Assembly: GCA_946480525.1 (NCBI GenBank)
Contig: CAMLLA010000294.1
Span: forward strand, 1 to 5,273
Direction: 5' to 3'
DNA from: an uncultured Asticcacaulis sp.
GTDB lineage: Bacteria; Pseudomonadota; Alphaproteobacteria; Caulobacterales; Caulobacteraceae
Length of the DNA stretch: 5,273 bases
Part shown: positions 1-5,273 of the stretch, piece by piece
Layout of the letters: each line of letters opens with the position of its first letter
Numbering within the stretch: position 1 is the stretch's first letter
The notes under the pieces: generated by a model
Told to the model about the DNA's origin: nothing
Databases searched by the model: none
What the model saw: the letters and a program-made list of their open reading frames with translations, nothing else
Made by a program: the position numbers and the translations under genes

Positions 1-307
1 CGGGGCCATGTTCGTCGACAATGGCGCGGAACTTATTGGCGACCGTCGAGAGGGCCTCGTCCCACGAGGCCGCTTCCATCTTGCCGTCGGCATTGCGGAT
101 TTTCGGCTGGAGCAGGCGGCCGTTGAGACCAAACGTGTTGCCGAGCGCCGTGCCCTTCGAGCACAGGCGGCCCTGGTTGGCCGGGTGCAGACTGTCGCCG
201 GTGACGGCCAGCGCACGGTTTTCGCTGGGCGCCGCCGACACACCGCAGCCAACCCCGCAATAGGGGCAGGTCGTCTTTACGGTATGAGGTTCGGCGTCAC
301 GCGGCAT
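1..307 (-). CDS. nasA: Assimilatory nitrate reductase catalytic subunit, N-terminal part (cut by window edge)
   Basis: This is the start of a molybdopterin oxidoreductase that reduces nitrate to nitrite in the cytoplasm. Reading from the ATG at 307-305 gives 102 codons, open to the window edge; the full family protein is several times longer. The protein begins MPRDAEPHTVKTTCPYCGVG. Cys14, Cys17 and Cys21, then Cys49 in GRLCSKG, form the C-x2-C-x3-C-x27-C pattern of the N-terminal [4Fe-4S] cluster, and Lys51 after the last Cys is the usual electron-relay lysine. The ATG is favoured because it puts this motif at the usual distance from the N terminus, although no clear Shine-Dalgarno sequence precedes it. 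It follows nirD after 155 bases holding an inverted repeat pair, and is probably co-transcribed. Formate dehydrogenase shares the N-terminal motif; the context makes nitrate reductase much more likely. The same enzyme is called nasC in Paracoccus and narB in cyanobacteria. Confidence 0.9.
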   Translation of the reverse strand, partial: MPRDAEPHTVKTTCPYCGVGCGVSAAPSENRALAVTGDSLHPANQGRLCSKGTALGNTFGLNGRLLQPKIRNADGKMEAASWDEALSTVANKFRAIVDEHGP

Positions 308-330
308 ATGAGGGTTCCGGAGGTTTGCGT

Positions 331-456
331 TCCCCTCTCCCGCCACTTGAGGGGAGAGGGTGGCTTAGCTTGCTAAGCCGGGTGAGGGGTTCTTACCGGC
401 GGCAACCCCTCATCCGGCCCTTCGGGCCACCTTCTCCCCTCAGGTGGGGAGAAGGG
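331..456. repeat. Two inverted copies of a palindromic intergenic repeat
   Basis: Two related palindromic units face each other across a 12-base spacer (392-403). Copy A (331-391) has a perfect 9-bp stem, 333-341 with 352-360, and a perfect 8-bp stem GGCTTAGC/GCTAAGCC, 362-369 with 372-379. Copy B (404-456) has a 5-bp stem GGCCC/GGGCC, 416-420 with 424-428, and a perfect 10-bp stem, 430-439 with 446-455. The reverse complement of B aligns with A along its length, sharing TGAGGGGAGA and GTGAGGGGTT-like blocks, so the pair could fold into four small hairpins or one long imperfect one. Copy B has the pattern of a repeat family common between genes in Rhizobiales and Caulobacterales, which is recalled and not searched. 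It lies between nirD and the nitrate reductase gene. No T-run follows on the minus strand, so an efficient intrinsic terminator is unlikely; mRNA processing or 3'-end protection is possible. Confidence 0.85.
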
Positions 457-462
457 ATTGGG

Positions 463-798
463 TCAGCTGTTCAGGCCGAGGAGAATGCGGCCGTCTTCGA
501 TCATCAGCGGCACGACCGGCGTACAGCCTTTGCCGGCGTCGGCGCCCATGGCCTGGCCCGTCTCGAGCGAGATGGACCAGTTGTGCAGGGGACAGGCGAC
601 GGCCTTGCCGTGGACGATGCCTTCCGACAGCGGCCCGTTCTTGTGCGGACAGCGGTCGAAGATGGCGTAATATTCGCCCGAGACGGTGTGGAAGACCGCG
701 ACGGCGCCGAGATCGGTTTCGACACGACGTGCCCCCTGATAGGGCACATCGGCGGCAGCGCCGACATCGGTCCAGTGGATGCTTACTGAGGCGTTCAT
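463..798 (-). CDS. nirD: Nitrite reductase small subunit, Rieske [2Fe-2S] type
   Basis: A 111-residue cytoplasmic partner of NirB in NADH-dependent reduction of nitrite to ammonium. The length matches the NirD family and the protein has a Rieske fold signature: Cys50-Pro-His52 (RCPHKNG) and Cys69-Pro-Leu-His72 (ACPLHNWS), with the LETG segment that follows in Rieske ferredoxins. All four [2Fe-2S] ligands are present, so this is a cluster-carrying form like Paracoccus NasG, and unlike enterobacterial NirD, which lacks the ligands. The ATG at 798-796 overlaps the nirB stop codon in ATGA, and AGGAG lies eight bases upstream inside the end of nirB, so translation is probably coupled and the subunits made in step. 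The stop (TGA) is at 465-463. Next downstream are the inverted repeats and the nitrate reductase gene. Confidence 0.95.
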   Translation of the reverse strand: MNASVSIHWTDVGAAADVPYQGARRVETDLGAVAVFHTVSGEYYAIFDRCPHKNGPLSEGIVHGKAVACPLHNWSISLETGQAMGADAGKGCTPVVPLMIEDGRILLGLNS

Positions 799-3287
799 TC
801 CGCCGGCTCCTGAGTTTCAACTTGCAGATGGTCTTGCGAGACGCCCTGACGCAGGTCGGCCAGCGGCGAGAAGACCTTGGCGGGGGCGGATTTCGGGGCG
901 TGCTCGGCCCACGGATCGACCTGATAGACCTCCTGGCTTTCCTTGAAGCGGGCGACGAGGGCGGCGCGATCCGCCGGATCGGCCAGGCCGTCCTTGACGA
1001 ATTGCAGGCCGACGCGTTCGATCCACGGCGCGGTGCGTTCCAGATACCAGGCATCTTCGCGATAGAGCTGGACGAAGGCCATCGACCATTCCAGCGCTTC
1101 CTCTTCGGTCGCGACCTTCGTCAGCAGGTCGGTGACGCGGACGTGGATGCCGGCATTGCCTCCGACATGCAGTTCATAGCCGCTGTCGACGCAGACGACG
1201 CCGAAGTCCTTGATGGTGGCTTCCGCGCAGTTGCGCGGGCAGCCCGAAGCGGCCATCTTGAACTTGTGCGGCATGTAGCTGCCCCAGGTCGCCTGCTCGA
1301 GTTTCACACCGAGACCGGTCGAGTCCTGTGTGCCGAAACGGCACCATTCCGAACCGACGCAGGTCTTCACCGTGCGCAGGGCCTTGGCGTAGGCGTGGCC
1401 CGACACCATGCCGGCGGCATTGAGGTCGGCCCAGACGGCTGGCAGGTCTTCCTTCTTGACGCCGAACAGGTCGAGACGCTGGCCGCCGGTGACCTTGACC
1501 ATCGGGACGTTGAACTTGTCGACGACATCGGCGATGGCGCGCAGTTCCTTGGCCGAGGTCAGGCCGCCCCACATGCGCGGAACGACGGAATAGGTGCCGT
1601 CCTTCTGGATGTTGGCGTGGTTGCGCTCATTGACAAAGCGCGAACGCGGGTCGTCGTGATAGGCGCGTGGCCAGGCGCACAGCAGGTAGTAGTTAAGCGC
1701 GGGACGGCACGACGAGCAGCCGTCGGGCGTCGTCCACTTCATCGCCTGCATGACGTCCGGGATAGTCTTGAGTTCCTGCTCGACAATTGCTTTGCGGACC
1801 ACGGCGTGGCCGTGTTCGGTGCACTTGCACATCGGCTTCGGGCCGGTCTGGGCCTTGAACGAGTCGCCTAAAGTACATTTCAGCAGGCTCTCGACGATGC
1901 CGGTACACGAGCCGCAACTTGCAGACGCCTTGCAATGGCCGCGCACCTTGTCGAGCGTATCATTTCCGGCGGTGATCGAGGCGACCACCTGGCCCTTGGA
2001 CACGCCATTGCAGCCGCACACTTCGGTGTCGTCAGGCCATGCTGCAACGGCGCTAGAGGGGTCCGTGCCGGCCAGTGCGTTCGTAACGGCCTGGCCGAAG
2101 ATCAGGGTGTCGCGGATATCAGCGACGCTTTCGCCCTTCTTGATCAGGTCGAAGTACCAGCCGCCGTCGGTGGCTTCACCGAAGAGGACCGCACCGACCA
2201 GCTGGTCGTTCTTGATGACCACGCGTTTGTAGACGCCCCGGCCCGGATCGCGGAAGACGATGTCCTCGCAGCCTTCACCGCCATTGAACTGGCCAGCGGA
2301 ATAGAGGTCGACACCCGAAACCTTCAGGCGCGTCGCCAGTTCCGAACCGGCATAGGCGGCTTCGACATTCGCTTCGGTCAGGACGTCAGCCAGGGTGCGG
2401 CACATGTCCCAGATCGGCGCCACCAGGCCGTAGCAGACGCCACGGTGCTGGACGCATTCGCCGACGGCGAAGATGCTCGGATCCGAGGTGCGCATCTGGT
2501 CGTCGACGACGATGCCGCGCTCAACCGTCAGGCCGGCCGACTTGGCGGGCTCGACGTGCGGGCGGATGCCGACGGCCATGACCAGCAGCGAGGCTGGAAT
2601 GATGCGGCCGTCCTTCAGCTTCAGGCCTTCGACGTGGGTTTCGCCAACGATGGCTTCGGACTGGGCGTTGAGGATCGAGTTGACGCCGCGTTCCAGCAGC
2701 GCCTTTTCCAGCAGGCGGCCGGCGGCTTCGTCGAGCTGGCGCTCCATCAGGACGTCGACCAGGTGGATGACGGTGGCCTTCATGCCGCGCTTGGCCAGGC
2801 CGTACGCCGCTTCCAAACCAAGAAGGCCACCGCCGATAACGACCGCTTCACCGCCCTTTTCCGCGGCCTTTTGCATGGCGTCGACGTCATGCAGGTCGCG
2901 GAAGGCGACGACACCCGAAAGGTCGGCGCCGGGCAGGGGCAGACGGATGGGGTCGGAACCGAGGGTGAGGATCAGCTTGTCGTAAGCGATGGTCTGACCG
3001 TCGTGCAGGACGACCTGCTTGGCGGCGCGGTCGATCGACTGGACCCAGTAGCCGAAGTGCGTCTTGACGCCGTTCGAGTCGTACCATTCCTGCGAGTGGG
3101 TGACGATCTGCTCGAAGGTCTTTTCACCCGCCAGGACAGGCGACAGCTGGATGCGGTCGTAGGTGGCGCAGGCTTCGGCGCCGATGATGGAGATTTCGAA
3201 CTTGGAACCGTCGCGCTTGAGGATTTCTTCGACGATCCGTCCGCCGGCCATGCCGGCCCCGATGACAACAATCTTTTCCTTGGTCAT
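795..3287 (-). CDS. nirB: NADH-dependent assimilatory nitrite reductase, large subunit
   Basis: An 830-residue siroheme enzyme that passes electrons from NADH through FAD and iron-sulfur clusters to reduce nitrite by six electrons to ammonium. The domains in order are: an FAD/NADH oxidoreductase module with GxGxxG motifs at residues 10-15 and 152-157 (about 1-400); a BFD-like [2Fe-2S] domain with Cys424, Cys426, Cys458 and Cys461; a second BFD-like set with Cys487, Cys489, Cys524 and Cys527; a ferredoxin-like half domain (about 556-620); and the siroheme/[4Fe-4S] domain with TCVGSEWC (Cys643, Cys649) and SGCPRNC (Cys683, Cys687). The siroheme-cluster pattern C-x5-C...C-x3-C is intact and the length is normal, so the gene looks functional. 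The ATG at 3287-3285 is supported by the N-terminal FAD motif and by an AAGGGA ribosome site overlapping the transporter's stop codon. The gap to that gene is 12 bases, and the 3' end overlaps nirD by four. Expression probably depends on the leader upstream of the transporter. Confidence 0.97.
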   Translation of the reverse strand: MTKEKIVVIGAGMAGGRIVEEILKRDGSKFEISIIGAEACATYDRIQLSPVLAGEKTFEQIVTHSQEWYDSNGVKTHFGYWVQSIDRAAKQVVLHDGQTIAYDKLILTLGSDPIRLPLPGADLSGVVAFRDLHDVDAMQKAAEKGGEAVVIGGGLLGLEAAYGLAKRGMKATVIHLVDVLMERQLDEAAGRLLEKALLERGVNSILNAQSEAIVGETHVEGLKLKDGRIIPASLLVMAVGIRPHVEPAKSAGLTVERGIVVDDQMRTSDPSIFAVGECVQHRGVCYGLVAPIWDMCRTLADVLTEANVEAAYAGSELATRLKVSGVDLYSAGQFNGGEGCEDIVFRDPGRGVYKRVVIKNDQLVGAVLFGEATDGGWYFDLIKKGESVADIRDTLIFGQAVTNALAGTDPSSAVAAWPDDTEVCGCNGVSKGQVVASITAGNDTLDKVRGHCKASASCGSCTGIVESLLKCTLGDSFKAQTGPKPMCKCTEHGHAVVRKAIVEQELKTIPDVMQAMKWTTPDGCSSCRPALNYYLLCAWPRAYHDDPRSRFVNERNHANIQKDGTYSVVPRMWGGLTSAKELRAIADVVDKFNVPMVKVTGGQRLDLFGVKKEDLPAVWADLNAAGMVSGHAYAKALRTVKTCVGSEWCRFGTQDSTGLGVKLEQATWGSYMPHKFKMAASGCPRNCAEATIKDFGVVCVDSGYELHVGGNAGIHVRVTDLLTKVATEEEALEWSMAFVQLYREDAWYLERTAPWIERVGLQFVKDGLADPADRAALVARFKESQEVYQVDPWAEHAPKSAPAKVFSPLADLRQGVSQDHLQVETQEPAE

Positions 3288-3299
3288 GACTGAAATCCC

Positions 3300-4514
3300 T
3301 TAAATCTTAACCTGGTTGGCGGAGAGGGCGCCCCAGGTCGTACGCCACTTCTTCTTGATAAAGGTCAGGCCACCGAGGGCGACCAGCGCCAGGACGGCGA
3401 AGCCGATCAGGCCTGGCTGGTAGCTGCCGGTCGCCTGCTTGGAGAGCCCGAGCGAAGCGGCCAGGTAGAAGCCGCCGACGCCGCCGAACATTCCGACCAG
3501 GCCGGTCATGACGCCCATCTCGGCGCGGAAACGCTGGGGGACCAGTTGGAAGACCGCGCCGTTGCCCATGCCCAGCGATCCCATGGCGATCAGCAGGACG
3601 AACAGGGTGGCGTAGACCGAAGGCATCTTGAAGCTGAGGAGGACGAGGGCAGCAGCGGCGACGCTGTACATGATCGAGAGGGTGCGGATGCCGCCGATAC
3701 GGTCGGCAATGGTGCCGCCGACGGGGCGCAGCATCGAACCGGAGAAGACGCAGGCCGCGGTGAAGAAGCCGGCAATGACCGGCGACAGGCCGTATTCCGC
3801 GTTGAAGTAGATGTTGAGCGACGAGGACAGGCCAACAAAGCCGCCGAAGGTAACGCCGTAGAAGAGCATGAACCACCAGGCATCGGCCTGCTTGAGAATG
3901 GTCAGGTATTGGCTGGTGGTCTTGGCAGGCGGCTGCTCGGGCGAATCCTTGGCCTGCCAGATATAGAAGGCGAGAACCAGGATCAGCGGGATGGCGGCCA
4001 GGCCGAAGACCGACTGCCAGCCGAAAGCCTTGGCGAGCGAGGGGGCAAACAGCGAGGCCAGCACGGTACCGGAATTGCCGGCGCCGGCGATGCCAAGCGC
4101 GATGCCCTGATACTTGGGCGGATACCAGCGCGAGGCCAGGGGCAGGGCGACGGCGAACGACGCGCCGGCCACGCCCAGCACCACACCGAGCGCGATGACG
4201 GCGCCGTAGGTTTCGATGTGGAAGGCCCAGGCCAGCAGCAGGCCGGCGATGACGATGATCTGGCCGATGATGCCCGTCTTCTTGGGGCCGATGTGGTCGA
4301 CCAGGAAACCGTTGACGAGGCGGAGCAGGGCGCCCGAAAGGATGGGTACGGCGACCATCATGCCCTTTTCGGCAGGGGACAGGCCAAGGTCACCGGCAAT
4401 CTGAACGCTCAGCGCGCCCAGTACCACCCAGACCATGAAGCTCAGGTCAAAATACAGAAAGGCCGACAGCAGGGTAGGGGCGTGTCCGGCCTTCAGAAAC
4501 TCCTTCGAAATCAT
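3300..4514 (-). CDS. narK: Nitrate/nitrite transporter of the NNP family (major facilitator superfamily)
   Basis: A 404-residue inner-membrane carrier, hydrophobic throughout with about 12 predicted transmembrane segments and a central cytoplasmic loop near residues 186-212. Two NNP signatures are visible: GIAGAGNSG (141-149) and GMGNGAVFQLVPQRF (315-329), followed by a glycine-rich GMFGGVGGF stretch. Arg65 (LLRLVNG) and Arg263 (MLRPVGG) sit where the two substrate-binding arginines of E. coli NarK fall; that alignment was made by eye. The short length without a long extra loop and the linkage to nirBD point to assimilatory uptake, as for Paracoccus or Bacillus NasA (a name also used for the reductase). 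Nitrite export is also possible for this family. The ATG at 4514-4512 has GAGGA a few bases upstream and is the first gene after the attenuator-like leader. The stop is 12 bases before nirB. Confidence 0.94.
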   Translation of the reverse strand: MISKEFLKAGHAPTLLSAFLYFDLSFMVWVVLGALSVQIAGDLGLSPAEKGMMVAVPILSGALLRLVNGFLVDHIGPKKTGIIGQIIVIAGLLLAWAFHIETYGAVIALGVVLGVAGASFAVALPLASRWYPPKYQGIALGIAGAGNSGTVLASLFAPSLAKAFGWQSVFGLAAIPLILVLAFYIWQAKDSPEQPPAKTTSQYLTILKQADAWWFMLFYGVTFGGFVGLSSSLNIYFNAEYGLSPVIAGFFTAACVFSGSMLRPVGGTIADRIGGIRTLSIMYSVAAAALVLLSFKMPSVYATLFVLLIAMGSLGMGNGAVFQLVPQRFRAEMGVMTGLVGMFGGVGGFYLAASLGLSKQATGSYQPGLIGFAVLALVALGGLTFIKKKWRTTWGALSANQVKI

Positions 4515-4530
4515 CTACATCCTCGACGGC

Positions 4531-4588
4531 AAAAAAAAACGCCCCAAGCTGCTCCGCACCGTTGCCGGATGCGAAAAGCCTGGGACGT
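4531..4588 (-). terminator. Intrinsic terminator in the transporter leader (probable attenuator)
   Basis: On the minus strand ACGTCCCAGGC (4588-4578) pairs with GCTTGGGGCGT (4549-4539) as an 11-bp stem with two G-U pairs. It encloses an inner hairpin, CGCA/TGCG (4573-4570 with 4558-4555) and CCG/CGG (4568-4566 with 4561-4559), capped by GCAA. Nine T residues follow at once (4539-4531, the first of them also closing the stem). It ends only 16 bases before the transporter ATG and points into the operon, so if always active it would silence the operon. That position is typical of a regulated attenuator. Its 5' arm is shared with the hairpin at 4583-4596. Confidence 0.85.
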
Positions 4589-4664
4589 CATTGTCCTGTG
4601 TAATGACCCGCTTCGCCGACTCTGGCGCCGCAGGATCCGTTTGCCGTGATCGCCTTTGACCACG
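4583..4664 (-). promoter_or_regulatory. Predicted two-hairpin ANTAR (NasT/NasR-type) antitermination RNA leader
   Basis: Hairpin P1 has the stem CGTGGTC/GATCACG (4664-4658 with 4651-4645; seven pairs, one G-U) and the hexaloop AAAGGC (4657-4652). Hairpin P2 has the stem GGAC/GTCC (4596-4593 with 4586-4583) and the hexaloop AATGAC (4592-4587). Both loops have A at position 1 and G at position 4, the known hallmark of RNA bound by ANTAR-domain antiterminators, and both are closed by a C-G pair. The inner stems differ by compensating changes: a U-A pair in P1 is A-U in P2, and a G-U pair is G-C. The 3' arm of P2 is also part of the 5' arm of the terminator at 4531-4588, so P2 and the terminator cannot form together. 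In Klebsiella NasR, and in Paracoccus, Azotobacter and others NasT, act on such leaders of nas genes. The 48-base linker is long and the regulator is outside the window, so the binding protein is inferred. Confidence 0.75.
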
Positions 4665-4911
4665 TTGATGTCAGGGTGATGCCGAACCGCCTTTTCGTCA
4701 ATGCAACGAGTTGCGTGAGATGTGAATTGCTGCTCTGCACAAAAGTGACGTAGCAAAAATGTCACGAAACCTGCCCAGGACACCGATTTTGGAAGGGTTA
4801 ATGTGGTTTCGCGGAAAAAGTCAAAATGGTTTCAAATGAAATAATGTGGGTGCGCTTGCGCTTTTCCCCAATCCAGACAAGCAAACGGTTCGCATTTGCA
4901 AAATAGACTAA
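4665..4911. other. Intergenic region without a gene; candidate promoter and dyads
   Basis: About 250 bases, more AT-rich than the genes, with no convincing coding sequence. It must hold the operon's promoter if the operon has its own. A weak sigma-70-like candidate on the minus strand is TTGACT (4824-4819), a 17-base spacer, then TTAACC (4801-4796); a second TTGACG (4701-4696) lacks a good -10 box. No convincing sigma-54 promoter (GG-N10-GC in good context) was found. Dyads that could bind a regulator are GTGAC-N11-GTCAC (4745-4765), GCAAC-GA-GTTGC (4703-4714) and TTTCA-AA-TGAAA (4830-4841). TGGTTTC occurs twice, 23 bases apart (4804, 4827). A GC-rich dyad around GCGCTTGCGC (4852-4861), flanked by TGGG and CCCA, may be a second hairpin at the end of the upstream transcript. 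Confidence 0.5.
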
Positions 4912-4938
4912 CCCTCTCCTGCTGGAACAAGGAGAGGG
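4912..4938 (-). terminator. Hairpin downstream of the ABC transporter ATPase gene
   Basis: CCCTCTCCT (4912-4920) and AGGAGAGGG (4930-4938) form a perfect 9-bp stem with a 9-base loop, starting 8 bases after the ATPase stop codon. On the minus strand it is followed by TTAGTCTATTTT, a broken T-run, so it is a fair but not strong intrinsic terminator. The stem closely resembles the CCCTCTCCC/GGGAGAGGG stem of the repeat at 331-360, so it may derive from the same repeat family. It suggests that the ABC genes and the transporter-nir operon are at least partly separate transcripts. Confidence 0.6.
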
Positions 4939-4946
4939 CCGCAGGG

Positions 4947-5273
4947 TTATGCAGGGACCGGCGCAGCCACGTCGTTCGCCTGCAGGAAGCCGACGATCTC
5001 CGCGCGGCAGCGCACAAATTCCGGATCGTTGAACGCCGTGACGCGGTTGCGCGGACGTGGGCATTTGACATCGACGATCTTGCCGATGGTCGCCTTCGGC
5101 CCGTTGGTCATCATCACCACCCGGTCTGCCAGCAATACAGCTTCGTCGACGTCATGGGTGATCATCAGCACCGTCGCCTTGATTCGCGAATGCAGCGCCA
5201 TGACCGTGTCCTGAAGGTGGCCACGTGTCAGGGCATCCAGTGCGCCGAAGGGCTCATCGAGGAGCAGGACCTT
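4947..5273 (-). CDS. nrtD: ABC transporter ATP-binding protein, nitrate type (C-terminal part; 5' end outside window)
   Basis: The last 108 codons of an ABC ATPase, open to the window edge and ending at TAA (4949-4947). It starts inside the Walker B region, LLLDEPFGALDALTR, which includes the D-loop; the H-loop follows in MITHDVDEAV. The Walker A and signature motifs lie outside the window. The segment VVMMTNGPKATIGKIVDV followed by PRPRNR is typical of the NrtC/NrtD/CynD group that energises nitrate, nitrite or cyanate import, and differs from the sulfonate or taurine ATPases SsuB/TauB. The nearby nitrate genes support nitrate. Binding-protein and permease genes would be expected further right. 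The C-terminal NrtA-like regulatory domain of cyanobacterial NrtC is absent: the protein ends soon after the ATPase domain. The exact substrate and the symbol (nrtC or nrtD) are uncertain. Confidence 0.88.
   Translation of the reverse strand, partial: KVLLLDEPFGALDALTRGHLQDTVMALHSRIKATVLMITHDVDEAVLLADRVVMMTNGPKATIGKIVDVKCPRPRNRVTAFNDPEFVRCRAEIVGFLQANDVAAPVPA

Noticed and set aside
331..456. CRISPR array or insertion-sequence end.
   Set aside because: There are only two units, in inverted orientation, with no regular spacers, no transposase and no target-site duplication visible.
444..1871. Long plus-strand reading frame (475 codons) opposite nirD and nirB.
   Set aside because: It is antisense to genes with intact catalytic motifs, has low-complexity Arg/Ala/Gly-rich composition and no recognisable domain; a high-GC antisense artefact.
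1935..3293. Long plus-strand reading frame (452 codons) opposite nirB.
   Set aside because: Same reason: its Asp/Gly/Val-rich translation mirrors the codons of nirB and shows no family motif.
3546..4649. Plus-strand reading frame (367 codons) opposite the transporter and leader.
   Set aside because: Very Gly/Asp/Glu-rich antisense of transmembrane codons; the transporter on the minus strand has clear NNP motifs.
4511..4783. A 90-codon minus-strand reading frame (GTG start) through the whole leader, ending in an ATGA overlap with the transporter start.
   Set aside because: It has no ribosome binding site, a Cys- and Arg-rich unnatural composition, and runs straight through the structured P1, P2 and terminator sequence including the T-run. 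The overlap looks accidental. A leader peptide is not supported.
4846..4870. Possible sigma-54 promoter on the minus strand (GG-N10-GC spacing in the stretch containing GGGGAAAAGCGCAAGC).
   Set aside because: Only the bare GG/GC spacing fits; the flanking bases do not match TGGCAC-N5-TTGC, and the site is part of a GC-rich dyad.
4798..5071. Minus-strand frames of about 80-90 codons overlapping the end of the ATPase gene and the intergenic region.
   Set aside because: They are out-of-frame shadows of the ATPase, which has clear Walker B and H-loop motifs, and their ends run through the terminator hairpin.

Overview
The window carries most of an assimilatory nitrate/nitrite reduction operon, all on the minus strand and read from right to left. 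In transcription order it holds: the C-terminal end of a nitrate-type ABC transporter ATPase (5273-4947, cut by the window edge); an intergenic region with a terminator-like hairpin and a structured RNA leader (4946-4515); an NNP-family nitrate/nitrite transporter (4514-3300); the NADH-dependent siroheme nitrite reductase large subunit NirB (3287-795); its Rieske-type small subunit NirD (798-463); a 126-base pair of inverted palindromic repeats (331-456); and the first 102 codons of a molybdopterin assimilatory nitrate reductase (307-1, cut by the window edge).

The organism looks like an alphaproteobacterium. The evidence is the high-GC coding sequence, the gene order transporter-nirB-nirD-nitrate reductase (as in the Paracoccus nas operon), and an intergenic palindrome of the 'CCTCATCCGGCCC...CCTTCTCCCC' type common in Rhizobiales and Caulobacterales genomes. 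The genus cannot be fixed from this window.

The genes form one pathway. Nitrate enters through the NNP carrier and probably also through the ABC system. The molybdenum enzyme reduces it to nitrite, and NirBD reduces nitrite to ammonium with NADH. Spacing within the operon is tight: 12 bases between transporter and nirB, and an ATGA overlap between nirB and nirD. The one loose junction is nirD to nitrate reductase, where the repeat pair sits.

The most interesting feature is the leader in front of the transporter. It has two hairpins with look-alike hexaloops (AAAGGC and AATGAC, both with A at position 1 and G at position 4). The second overlaps the 5' arm of a strong intrinsic terminator with nine U residues, just before the transporter's ribosome binding site. 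This is the arrangement expected for an ANTAR-protein (NasT/NasR) antitermination switch. No regulator gene lies in the window.
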